From positions 1 through 13,630 of the forward strand of contig DBHI01000052.1 in the NCBI GenBank assembly GCA_002296125.1: a stretch of 13,630 nt of DNA, in the 5' to 3' direction. Shown one piece after another: positions 1 to 7,627 of this stretch (position 1 is its first letter; the number at the start of each line of letters is the position of its first letter). Both the position numbers and the translations under genes were made by a program. The notes below the pieces were generated by a model that saw only the letters and a program-made list of their open reading frames with translations, had not been told where the DNA came from and searched no databases. Source of the DNA: Anaerolineales bacterium UBA832. Its GTDB lineage: Bacteria > Chloroflexota > Anaerolineae > Anaerolineales > UBA11657.

Positions 1-302
1 GTCCCTGATTGGCCAGCAAGATAACCGCTTGATTCTCCAATTGTGGCACCTGATGAAGCAGCTACTGTTATCCACAGAGGATCTAGCAATACTGCTGATC
101 CGTAAGTGAATATGATACCAGGCACTGGTATCAATACTGTACTGTGTGTTATTGCATTAATGATAAGTACACCAATGTAACCGTATTTGAGAAAGGATTT
201 ATAGTGGTCTCTAAAGACGTATACTAGTAGACTAGCTACTACTATTAGTAGTAGTAAAGTTATTCGGATTAATCTTGTTTGATTATTGTTGTTATGTGCC
301 AT
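1..302 (-). CDS. VTT/DedA-like (SNARE-associated family) membrane protein, 5' part only
   Basis: This minus-strand gene starts at the ATG complementary to 300-302 and runs off the left edge after 100 complete codons without a stop. The visible protein has a short polar Asn-rich N-terminus (residues 2-10). A strongly hydrophobic helix follows at about 12-30, then a second hydrophobic stretch around 42-66 containing the PVPG turn at 59-62. A third stretch carries a small-residue GATIGE..GYLAG pattern at about 85-97. A proline-glycine turn, a GA.IGE motif and a GY..G motif in this order are typical of the VTT (SNARE-associated/DedA-like) domain of YqaA/YdjX/TVP38 proteins. These are polytopic inner-membrane proteins, some linked to lipid scrambling or transport. 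I see no obvious Shine-Dalgarno before the start. It is divergent from the purine operon and probably functionally unrelated. The family call is fairly good; the specific substrate cannot be told. Confidence 0.72.
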   Translation of the reverse strand, partial: MAHNNNNQTRLIRITLLLLIVVASLLVYVFRDHYKSFLKYGYIGVLIINAITHSTVLIPVPGIIFTYGSAVLLDPLWITVAASSGATIGESSGYLAGQSG

Positions 303-389
303 AGTGTTTACTTATTGATTGTATCATACGGTATTATTGGTACACGAATTATATGATAAGATTAGATATGATCCATTTTGGACTGATAT
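303..389. promoter_or_regulatory. Divergent intergenic region, likely promoter of the operon and of the VTT gene
   Basis: This 87-base AT-rich gap separates two divergent starts and is the only space in the window where a promoter for the ten-gene operon would naturally sit. On the plus strand, two TATGAT hexamers at 352-357 and 367-372 resemble a -10 box. On the minus strand, the complement of 348-353 reads TATAAT, overlapping the first plus-strand candidate, so the two promoters could interfere. No convincing -35 box at 16-18 bases was found for any of them. No purine-riboswitch-like core or inverted-repeat operator was recognised by eye. Assigning a promoter here is inference from position and weak -10 matches. 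Confidence 0.4.
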
Positions 390-1784
390 ATGAATAAGAT
401 CGTATTAAAGAATATTGATTTACTAGCAACAATGGATGCTAATTTCAGTGTATTAGAAAACTGTAGTCTTGTTGTGGATGATGGTATTATTCAGAATATT
501 ACTGCTGAATGCATTGATTATTATGATGACGTAGAATATGAAACAATAGATATGTCTGGATATCTAGTTATGCCTGGAATGATCAATTGTCATCATCATA
601 TGTATCAAAGCTTGACTCGTGTTATTCCAAAAGCTCAAAATGTTGGTTTATTTCAATGGTTGAAGGTTCTCTACCCTATATGGGGTAGATTGACTCCTGA
701 AGCTATTTATGTATCTTCAATTGTTGCTATGTCTGAACTACTTTTGTCTGGATGCACTAGTTCTTCCGATCATTTGTATATGTACCCGAATGGAGTTAGT
801 TTGGATGACTCTATTCGAGCAGCAAATGATATTGGAATTAGATTTCATCCTACAAGAGGATCAATGAGTTTAGGCGAAAGTAAGGGTGGTTTGCCTCCTG
901 ATCACTTAGTGGAAAATGAAAACGAGATACTTGCTGATTGTCAGAGGGTTGTTGAAGAGCACCATGATGAAAGCTATGGTTCAATGTTGAGAATTGGTCT
1001 GGCACCATGCTCCCCTTTTTCAGTTTCTGAGGAGTTGATGAGAGATACCGCCAATATGGCTAAGGAATATGACGTAAGGCTCCACACCCATTTAGCAGAG
1101 ACTGTTGACGAAGAGGAATATTGTCTAAAGAAATTTGGATACAGGCCCTTAGAGTATATTATGCAGCTCGGATGGGATGTAGACAGTGTATGGCTTGCTC
1201 ATATGGTGCATTGTGATAAATGCGATGTTGCACGATTGGCTGATGCTCGCATGAGTATTACTCACTGCCCAAGCTCTAATATGAGGTTGGCCTCAGGAAT
1301 AGCTCCGATTAGGAGCATGTTGGATTCTGGTGTAAATGTATCTATTGGTGTAGATGGAAGCGCTAGTAACGACGGGGGCCATATGATTGGAGAGGCAAGG
1401 CAAGCTATGTTGCTTGCAAGATTAAATGATGTAATTAATTTTGAGTCTGGAGGTTATAGAAGAGCTCCAGATGAAGCATTTACTGCAATTAATGCCCTTG
1501 AGATGGCTACGAAGGGTGGTGCGGCCAGTTTGGGTAGAATAGATATAGGTAAATTGGAGATTGGATTGTGCGCCGATTTGATTGGGATACGGATGGATAA
1601 ATTAGAATACGCCGGTGGGTTACACGATCCATTGGCTGCGGTTCTGATGTGCTCCAGCGTTAAACCTGATGTTGTAATGGTAAATGGACAAATTGTTGTA
1701 GAAAATGGAATGGTAGTAAGTATTGATCTTCCGCCTATTATTGAGAGGCATAATTCATTAAGTTATGCAATTGTAAATGAATAA
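390..1784 (+). CDS. 8-oxoguanine deaminase-type amidohydrolase
   Basis: A 464-residue amidohydrolase-superfamily enzyme of the SsnA/TrzN/8-oxoguanine deaminase branch, probably cytosolic. The expected reaction is hydrolytic deamination of 8-oxoguanine to urate plus ammonia. The full metal site is visible: the HxH pair H68/H70 after the first beta strands (PGMIN.HHH), H234 within HTHLAET (232-238) with catalytic E237, a downstream His at H271 (or H274), and D322 in GVDGSASND. The segments TRGSMSLGE (155-163), LAPCSPFSV (204-212) and THCPSSNMRLASGI (291-304) closely resemble the characterised Pseudomonas 8-oxoguanine deaminase as I remember it. That makes this name better than plain SsnA or guanine deaminase. 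The ATG at 390 is kept because the N-terminal beta strand follows at once, although no good ribosome binding site precedes it. It heads the operon; its stop overlaps the ribosome binding site of the next gene. In E. coli the equivalent place is taken by ssnA, so substrates such as isoguanine or related aminopurines remain possible. Confidence 0.85.
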   Translation: MNKIVLKNIDLLATMDANFSVLENCSLVVDDGIIQNITAECIDYYDDVEYETIDMSGYLVMPGMINCHHHMYQSLTRVIPKAQNVGLFQWLKVLYPIWGRLTPEAIYVSSIVAMSELLLSGCTSSSDHLYMYPNGVSLDDSIRAANDIGIRFHPTRGSMSLGESKGGLPPDHLVENENEILADCQRVVEEHHDESYGSMLRIGLAPCSPFSVSEELMRDTANMAKEYDVRLHTHLAETVDEEEYCLKKFGYRPLEYIMQLGWDVDSVWLAHMVHCDKCDVARLADARMSITHCPSSNMRLASGIAPIRSMLDSGVNVSIGVDGSASNDGGHMIGEARQAMLLARLNDVINFESGGYRRAPDEAFTAINALEMATKGGAASLGRIDIGKLEIGLCADLIGIRMDKLEYAGGLHDPLAAVLMCSSVKPDVVMVNGQIVVENGMVVSIDLPPIIERHNSLSYAIVNE

Positions 1785-1793
1785 GGAGTCACT

Positions 1794-3002
1794 ATGGATG
1801 CGATGCTAAATAATATTATGAATCAGGTAGATGGTAAGCATGAAGATATTGTAAAGTTTTTACGTGATATTATTCGTATACCTAGCATGGATGGAAAAAT
1901 TGGTGATGTGGGCGAGCGATGTGCTGTAGAAATGAAATCTTTAAACTTTGATGAAGTTAGATTTGATAAAATGGGTAATATATTAGGTAGAATTGGCAAT
2001 GGAGACACGCATATTGTATTCGATTCTCATATTGATACCGTTGGGATTGGATCTGAAGATTCGTGGGAATGGGACCCATTTGAAGGTAAGATTGAAGATG
2101 GGGTTTTGTTTGCTAGGGGAGCTTGCGACGAGAAAGGTAGTACTCCTGGTATGATATACGGAATGGCAATAGCTAGGGATTTGGGTATTCTGGACGGTAT
2201 TACAGCTTGGTACTTTGGAAACATGGAGGAGTGGTGTGACGGCATAGCTCCTAACGCATTTGTTGAAGATGATCCTGGAATAAAACCAGATTTTGTTATT
2301 ATTGGTGAGCCTACTGACATGAAGGTTTATCGAGGACAAAAGGGTAGACTAGAAATGGAGGTTGTCAGTAAGGGTAGAAGTGCTCACGCAGCAAGTAATT
2401 TTTTGGGTGACAACGCTATTTATAATATATTGCCAATTATTCGTGGAATTGAAATGATGGACGAGGAACTAGGCGACCACGAGTTTCTTGGAAATGGGCG
2501 GATTACAGTTACTGACATGAATGTTAAAACAGCTAGTATAAATGCTGTGCCAGATGAAGCTGTAATTACTATTGATCGTAGAATGACAATAGGTGAAGAT
2601 AGAAAAACTGTTTTAGAACAGGTTAGGAAATTGATTCCTAGTGAAGTGTCAGATAGAGTTACTGTAAGGGAAATGTATTACGATGAACCATCCTATACAG
2701 GATATGTGTTTGCTGTTGATAAATACTTTCCTGCATGGCTGATGGATGATACACATGAGTTGTGTTTGGCAGGACAGAAGGTACGTGAACTTATTGGTCT
2801 GCCTGTTTGCGAAACGGGTAAGTGGGATTTTTCTACAAATGGTATATATTGGGCTGGTAAGGCCGGGATACCGTCAATTGGATTTGGTCCTGGAGATGAG
2901 GTTACTGCTCATACCGTTGATGATTCTGTAAGAATCAATGATGTTGTTCAGGCTACAGGTTTTTATGCTTTGATCGGTGGTTTTTTGGGTAATAATATTT
3001 AG
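1794..3002 (+). CDS. ygeY: YgeY-family M20 metallohydrolase (selenium-metabolism-associated)
   Basis: A 402-residue M20/ArgE/DapE-type zinc hydrolase, close to the roughly 400 residues of E. coli YgeY. The dinuclear metal site is readable: H79 and D81 in SHID, bridging D112 in ACDEKG, the general-base/metal pair E145-E146 in MEEW, E172 in GEPTD (the usual ligand position), and H373 in TAHTVDD near the C-terminus. The lid (dimerisation) domain spans about 185-300 and begins with GRSAHAA. Known members cleave amide or ureido bonds of small amino-acid derivatives. In ygeW-containing purine clusters the protein is thought to process a ureido or carbamoyl amino-acid intermediate released after ring opening; that role is inferred from context here. 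AAGGAG at 1783-1788, five bases before the ATG at 1794, supports this start. It lies 9 bases after the deaminase and 16 bases before ygeW, so the three are almost certainly co-transcribed. Confidence 0.85.
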   Translation: MDAMLNNIMNQVDGKHEDIVKFLRDIIRIPSMDGKIGDVGERCAVEMKSLNFDEVRFDKMGNILGRIGNGDTHIVFDSHIDTVGIGSEDSWEWDPFEGKIEDGVLFARGACDEKGSTPGMIYGMAIARDLGILDGITAWYFGNMEEWCDGIAPNAFVEDDPGIKPDFVIIGEPTDMKVYRGQKGRLEMEVVSKGRSAHAASNFLGDNAIYNILPIIRGIEMMDEELGDHEFLGNGRITVTDMNVKTASINAVPDEAVITIDRRMTIGEDRKTVLEQVRKLIPSEVSDRVTVREMYYDEPSYTGYVFAVDKYFPAWLMDDTHELCLAGQKVRELIGLPVCETGKWDFSTNGIYWAGKAGIPSIGFGPGDEVTAHTVDDSVRINDVVQATGFYALIGGFLGNNI

Positions 3003-3018
3003 AACGAAAGGAGATTAT

Positions 3019-4002
3019 ATGAATTACGATTTACGTGGTAGAGATTTTATATCTGATTTAGATTTTAGCATTGAAGAAACAGAATACATTATTAGTTTAG
3101 CGATGGAATTAAAAGATAAGCGAAAATCTGTGCTTAAGCATGCTCTCCTTCGGGATAAGGTATTGGCTATGTTATTTTTCTTCAGTTCTACTAGGACTAG
3201 AGGTTCCTTTGAAGCTGGTATGGCACAACTTGGTGGACATGCTGCGTTTATAGAGCCAGGTACAACTCAGATATCTCATGGTGATACAGAGATGGAGCTT
3301 GGTGAAATTTATGGTCGATACTTTGATGGTATTGCAATTAGACACTGTGATTGGGGGGAAGGGAATGGATACTTGAATCGGGTTGCGTCATCTTCTATTG
3401 CTCCTGTGCTAAATATGCAATGTGATATTTATCATCCTCATCAATGCTTAGCCGATATAATGACTATGTTAGAGCTATTTGATGGTAATTTGAAAGGTAG
3501 AAAAGTCGCTGTTAGTTGGGCTTATGCTGAATCATACTTAAAGCCTATATCTGTACCACAATCTTTGATCTTGCAATTACCTAGATTTGGTGCTGATGTT
3601 ATACTTTCCCATCCTCCAGGATTCGAACTAATGGATGATATTGTTCGAGAAGCTGAGTCTTTATCTAAGAAATTTAATACTGGTTTTGAAATTTGCGACA
3701 ATATGAAGGATGGGTGCGAGAATGTTGATGTTGTATATGCAAAATCATGGGGTCCATTAGTTACTACATCGGATGAAGTGAAAGGTAAGGAGATGCAGGA
3801 CAAGCATATGAATTGGATTGCTGACGAAGAACTAATGAGGGCAGCAAATGATTCTGCTGTGTATATGCATCCTTTGCCAGCCGATAGGGATGTTGAGGTA
3901 TCTAGATCTGTATTAGAGGGTGATCAATCTGTTGTTTTTCAGCAGGCTGAAAATCGATTGCACGTACAAAAGGCAGTTATGGCATCGACAATGAGCGATT
4001 AG
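3019..4002 (+). CDS. ygeW: YgeW-type carbamoyltransferase
   Basis: A 327-residue member of the aspartate/ornithine carbamoyltransferase superfamily. The carbamoyl-phosphate loop STRTR is at 57-61, HPHQ (139-142) is the second phosphate-domain motif, and HPLPADR (284-290) is the C-terminal motif. Stretches such as GGHAAFI, TTQISHGDTEMELGEI, RHCDWGEGN and SYLKPISVPQSL (172-183) mark the YgeW subgroup rather than PyrB or ArcB. Family enzymes move a carbamoyl group between phosphate and an amino group. Next to a carbamate kinase the catabolic direction is likely: phosphorolysis of a ureido amino acid to carbamoyl phosphate plus an amine. An upstream in-frame ATG at 2977 was rejected because it lies inside ygeY and adds a 14-residue non-homologous tail. 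AAAGGAG at 3007-3013 is placed five bases before the ATG at 3019. The protein is shorter than E. coli YgeW (about 396 residues), apparently mostly at the N-terminus. Confidence 0.85.
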   Translation: MNYDLRGRDFISDLDFSIEETEYIISLAMELKDKRKSVLKHALLRDKVLAMLFFFSSTRTRGSFEAGMAQLGGHAAFIEPGTTQISHGDTEMELGEIYGRYFDGIAIRHCDWGEGNGYLNRVASSSIAPVLNMQCDIYHPHQCLADIMTMLELFDGNLKGRKVAVSWAYAESYLKPISVPQSLILQLPRFGADVILSHPPGFELMDDIVREAESLSKKFNTGFEICDNMKDGCENVDVVYAKSWGPLVTTSDEVKGKEMQDKHMNWIADEELMRAANDSAVYMHPLPADRDVEVSRSVLEGDQSVVFQQAENRLHVQKAVMASTMSD

Positions 4003-4009
4003 GAGAATA

Positions 4010-4969
4010 ATGCCCAACAAGATTATTGTGGTTGCATTGGGCGGACACGCCTTGATTCTTGACGGTGATCAAAGAACGGTTACTGATCAGTACAAAGCTG
4101 TAGAGAAGGCTGCAAAACAATTAATAGAAATTGTGAATGATGGTTGGAAGTTGCTGATAACCCATGGAAATGGTCCACAGATTGGATATATTCTAAGGCG
4201 ATCTGAAATGGCTCTTGAAGAGCTGCATCCTGTTCCTATGGATTATGCTGGAGCCGATACTCAGGGTGCTATTGGCTATATGCTACAGAGAGCTATGAAT
4301 AATGAATTTTCACGCAGATCTATGAATAAAACTGTTTTTAGTATGATTACACAGGTTGTTGTATCTGTTAATGATAATGCTTTTTCTGATCCTACAAAAC
4401 CTATAGGATCTTTTATGGATAAGAATACGGCTGAACTTATGGAATCTAAATATGGATGGGTAACGAAGGAGTATTCTACTAATGGTTGGCGTCGTGTTGT
4501 CCCATCACCGATCCCTAATCGTGTTGTGGAATCTTCGTTGATCAAGAGTGCAATGGATTATTCAGATGTTGTTATTTGTTGCGGCGGTGGTGGTATTCCT
4601 GTTGTAATAGAAAAAGATGGTATGCTAAAGGGTGTAGAAGCTGTGATTGATAAAGACTATACATCGAGTTTGATTGCCTCTGTAGTTGAAGCTGATGTTT
4701 TCGCTATTACTACAGATGTACCTAATGTGGCTATAAACTACGGAACAGAAAGGGAAGAACTCTTGCATGAGATAGATAGCGGATCATTGCGTCAATTGTA
4801 TGACTCAGGGGAATTTCCTGACGGGAGTATGGGGCCTAAGGTAAAAGCTGGAATAAATTTTGTTAATGAGGCAGATGGCAGAAAGAGTATTATTACTAAC
4901 GCTAAGTTGTTAAGGCGTGGAGTTGAAGGTAGAGCTGGCACTATTATTACTCGTACTAAAGGTAACTAA
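4010..4969 (+). CDS. arcC: Carbamate kinase (ArcC/YqeA type)
   Basis: A 319-residue amino-acid-kinase-fold enzyme with the length and motif order of carbamate kinases. It makes ATP from carbamoyl phosphate and ADP, releasing carbamate that decays to ammonia and CO2. Visible motifs are the N-terminal glycine loop ALGGHA (9-14), THGNGPQIG (51-59), TKPIGSF (129-135), GGGGIPVV (192-199), the EAVIDKDYTSS nucleotide/substrate segment (210-220), TTDVPNVAINYG (234-245) and GSMGPKVKAG (272-281). The usual glycine-loop sequence is GGNA; here the Asn is His13, a notable change. AGGAG at 4001-4005, four bases upstream and overlapping the ygeW stop, sets the start. The gene directly follows the carbamoyltransferase, as expected for substrate-level phosphorylation from carbamoyl phosphate. 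With no arginine deiminase nearby, the source of carbamoyl phosphate is more likely a purine-derived ureido compound than citrulline. Its TAA overlaps the next ATG by one base. Confidence 0.9.
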   Translation: MPNKIIVVALGGHALILDGDQRTVTDQYKAVEKAAKQLIEIVNDGWKLLITHGNGPQIGYILRRSEMALEELHPVPMDYAGADTQGAIGYMLQRAMNNEFSRRSMNKTVFSMITQVVVSVNDNAFSDPTKPIGSFMDKNTAELMESKYGWVTKEYSTNGWRRVVPSPIPNRVVESSLIKSAMDYSDVVICCGGGGIPVVIEKDGMLKGVEAVIDKDYTSSLIASVVEADVFAITTDVPNVAINYGTEREELLHEIDSGSLRQLYDSGEFPDGSMGPKVKAGINFVNEADGRKSIITNAKLLRRGVEGRAGTIITRTKGN

Positions 4970-6525
4970 TGAATTCTATCGGATTGAAAATGGAAGGTAT
5001 CGTTAAGGACTTTCCCGGTGTTAGAGCTTTGGATCATGTAGATTTTATTGTTAATAAAGGTGAGATTCATGGCTTATTAGGTGAAAATGGTGCTGGAAAG
5101 ACTACTTTGATGAGTGTTTTGTGTGGACTATATAGGGCTGAGGCTGGGAGTGTGTATTTGCATGATTCAAACACTGATTCTGAAAGGGAAGTTGTAATTT
5201 CTACTCCAAGAGAAGCAATTGTTTGTGGCGTTGGTATGGTACATCAGCACTTTAGGCTTGTTCAGTCTCAGACTGTTCTTGAAAATTGTATTCTTGGTAT
5301 TCGTGATACTAATTTGGTTGTCGATTACAAGGCTATTGAAAAAGATATTATTGAGCTTGGTAAGAGATATGGCATGGAAATTAATCCAGAAGCTTATATT
5401 TGGGAGCTCTCTGTTGGAGAGCAGCAACGTGTCGAAATACTAAAGATGCTCTATAGGGATGCTGAGATATTGATTATGGATGAACCTACTGCTGTTCTCA
5501 CCCCACAAGAAGCTAGGTTGCTGGGTGAAACTATGAAACTTATGGCTATTGAAGATAAGACTATAGTTTTCATCACACACAAACTTGACGAGGTGATTGA
5601 ATTTACTCATAGATCCACTGTATTAAGAGATGGTAAAAATGTAAGCACTGTAGACACCGGCAATACAACAAAGAGGGAGTTAGCTAATCTTATGGTTGGT
5701 AGAGATGTGGTGTTTAGCATTGTTAGACCTAATATTAGTCCTGGTGATTATGTGATGGAGATGCGAGGCGTGAGTGTGTATGATTCTCGTGGAGTGCAGA
5801 CACTGAAAGATATAGACATTGATGTGAAAAGCGGGGAAATTCTTGGTGTAGCTGGGGTTTCTGGAAATGGACAGAAAGAGTTGGCTGAAGTTGCTACGGG
5901 TCTTGTTGGATGTAAAAATGGAAGCATATATATTGGCGGCAGGGATATGAGTGATAGCAGTGCAGGTAAATTTATTAAGGCCGGAGTTAGCCATATACCA
6001 GGCGATAGGATTGGAGTTGGACTGGTTGGAAATTTGCCTGTTAGCGATAATTTGATACTTAAGTCATATCAGATTAAGGAGATCTGTGGCGGCTTGTTGT
6101 TTAATCAAAGATTTGTACATGAATATGTTGATAGACTTATAGATGAGTATGAAGTAGTTACACCAGGCAGGGATACATTGGCTCGTAATTTGTCTGGTGG
6201 AAATCAGCAGAAGATGGTTTTGGCAAGGGAGATTGAGTCTACGTACCGATGCTACGATGATACAAGATTGATTGTTGCTGTTTATCCGACGCGAGGATTA
6301 GATGTTGGTGCAACAGAGTTTGTGAGGAGTCGTCTAGTTAAGCAATGCTCTGAAGGGGCGGGAATATTGATGGTGTCAGACGATCTTGAAGAAATTATTG
6401 CCATTAGCACTAGAATTGCTGTGATGTATTCTGGATATATTGTTGATGTCGTTAAAGCCGATTGCGTAACACTTGAGGACCTAGGTATGCTTATGGCTGG
6501 TGAGAGGCCTATAGATGAAATTTAG
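4969..6525 (+). CDS. Nucleoside-type ABC importer, duplicated ATP-binding subunit
   Basis: A 518-residue cytoplasmic ATPase with two fused ABC domains, like the NupA/YufO-type subunit of BMP-dependent nucleoside importers. Domain 1 is canonical: Walker A GENGAGKTT (38-46), Q-loop around H92-Q93 in VHQHFRLV, signature LSVGEQQR (147-154), Walker B ILIMDEP (167-173) and H-loop H204 in ITHK. Domain 2 has a degenerate Walker A GVSGNGQKE (296-304), signature LSGGNQQK (408-415), and YPTRGLDVG (439-447) where the Walker B glutamate is missing. That is normal for this family and leaves domain 2 probably non-hydrolytic. A few extra residues around 424-433 separate the second signature from its Walker B. 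AAAGG at 4958-4962 lies six bases before the ATG, which is embedded in TAATG with the carbamate kinase stop. The 3' end overlaps the next gene by 11 bases. The two adjacent permeases complete the transporter; cargo is inferred as a purine nucleoside or base. Confidence 0.9.
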   Translation: MNSIGLKMEGIVKDFPGVRALDHVDFIVNKGEIHGLLGENGAGKTTLMSVLCGLYRAEAGSVYLHDSNTDSEREVVISTPREAIVCGVGMVHQHFRLVQSQTVLENCILGIRDTNLVVDYKAIEKDIIELGKRYGMEINPEAYIWELSVGEQQRVEILKMLYRDAEILIMDEPTAVLTPQEARLLGETMKLMAIEDKTIVFITHKLDEVIEFTHRSTVLRDGKNVSTVDTGNTTKRELANLMVGRDVVFSIVRPNISPGDYVMEMRGVSVYDSRGVQTLKDIDIDVKSGEILGVAGVSGNGQKELAEVATGLVGCKNGSIYIGGRDMSDSSAGKFIKAGVSHIPGDRIGVGLVGNLPVSDNLILKSYQIKEICGGLLFNQRFVHEYVDRLIDEYEVVTPGRDTLARNLSGGNQQKMVLAREIESTYRCYDDTRLIVAVYPTRGLDVGATEFVRSRLVKQCSEGAGILMVSDDLEEIIAISTRIAVMYSGYIVDVVKADCVTLEDLGMLMAGERPIDEI

Positions 6526-7627
6526 TGTAGAGCCACGAATTGAGGCTACTAGTAGTTTGAGATTTGTTGTTATGTGTACATCTATATTGTGTGCATTTAT
6601 GTTTGGCGGGCTGATTATGGCGATTGTTGGGGTTGATCCTGTTGATACTTATGTTGCTATGCTTGAAGGTGCTATTGGTCGATCTGAGGATTGGAATGAT
6701 GGGCAATTCTATAGTATTACTGAAACATTAGTGAAAGCAATACCTCTGATGATAACTAGCTTAGCTGTAGGCGTAGCATTTAAGATGCTGTTCTGGAATA
6801 TTGGCGCAGAAGGTCAGTTGGTTGCTGGAGCTATGGCAGGATCCGGGGTGGCTTTGTTTGCAAAGGATTATGGATTACAGTCAACTTATGCGGTGATTAA
6901 TATAGTATTGATGTGCATAGCTGGGGTAATGGGTGGAGGTTTATGGGCTATTGTTCCTGCTTTCCTAAAGACTAAATTTAAGGTTAATGAGATTATTACT
7001 ACTCTGATGTTTAATTATGTAGCAATCTTGTGGTACCAATATTTATTCAATGTAGCTTGGAAGGATCCTGACGGTATGGGATTTCCAGGTACTGCTAAAT
7101 TTGATGGGATTTGGATATTAGGAAGGATTAGCGGTAGATTACACTGGGGATTAGGGATCGCACTTGTTTCTGGTCTGTTGGTTTGGATAATATTGGATAT
7201 GTCGAAATGGGGGTATGAGATTCGCGTGATTGGCCAGAACCTTAAGGCTGCGCTTTATGGTGGGATTGACGTCAATAGAAATGTTTTGAGAGTTATGTTG
7301 TTTTCTGGAGGGCTGGCCGGTCTTGCTGGGACCGTTGAAGTATCTGGCGTATCGTATAGCCTACAGGAAGGACTCAATGTAGGTTATGGCTATACTGCTA
7401 TTATTGTTTCTTGGCTTTCGAGACTTAATCCTATAGCTATTATGATTGTGTCTGTCGTTTTTGCTGGAATTATGGTTGGTGGCGATCAAATTCAGATGAC
7501 AATGGGGTTGCCGTCATCGGTGGCATATGTGTTGCAGGGGGCTATGTTGTTTTTTGTATTGGGTGGAGAGTTTTTTGTTAGATATAGAATGACAATAATT
7601 ATAGGACAGCGACATGCAGATAGTTGA
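6515..7627 (+). CDS. Nucleoside-type ABC importer, permease subunit 1
   Basis: A 370-residue polytopic inner-membrane protein of the branched-chain/ribose/nucleoside permease family, like NupB/YufP-type permeases. The N-terminus carries one hydrophobic helix at about 16-40 after a short cytoplasmic head. The conserved NIGAEGQL segment (95-102) and the following small-residue helix (103-116) are the family fingerprint, and KFKVNEIITTLMFNYVA further on is the typical permease signature region. The protein ends in a long hydrophobic helix and a short charged tail. Its start overlaps the ATPase gene by 11 bases, with GAGAGG at 6502-6507 placed seven bases upstream. It overlaps the next permease gene by 14 bases. 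Together these imply translational coupling and equal subunit supply. Pairing with the second permease gives the usual heterodimeric channel. Substrate specificity cannot be read from the sequence. Confidence 0.88.
   Translation: MKFSVEPRIEATSSLRFVVMCTSILCAFMFGGLIMAIVGVDPVDTYVAMLEGAIGRSEDWNDGQFYSITETLVKAIPLMITSLAVGVAFKMLFWNIGAEGQLVAGAMAGSGVALFAKDYGLQSTYAVINIVLMCIAGVMGGGLWAIVPAFLKTKFKVNEIITTLMFNYVAILWYQYLFNVAWKDPDGMGFPGTAKFDGIWILGRISGRLHWGLGIALVSGLLVWIILDMSKWGYEIRVIGQNLKAALYGGIDVNRNVLRVMLFSGGLAGLAGTVEVSGVSYSLQEGLNVGYGYTAIIVSWLSRLNPIAIMIVSVVFAGIMVGGDQIQMTMGLPSSVAYVLQGAMLFFVLGGEFFVRYRMTIIIGQRHADS

Noticed and set aside
303..389. Purine or xanthine riboswitch ahead of the operon
   Set aside because: No conserved purine-aptamer core or clear three-stem pairing could be found by eye, and the gap is too short to hold a promoter plus a full aptamer comfortably.
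2977..3018. Longer start for ygeW giving 14 extra N-terminal residues
   Set aside because: It overlaps ygeY, lacks a ribosome binding site and encodes a hydrophobic tail unlike the family. The ATG at 3019 has AAAGGAG five bases upstream.
3019..4969. Arginine deiminase pathway (arcB-arcC)
   Set aside because: The carbamoyltransferase has YgeW-type segments rather than ornithine-carbamoyltransferase ones. No arginine deiminase or arginine/ornithine antiporter is present, and all neighbours are purine-related.
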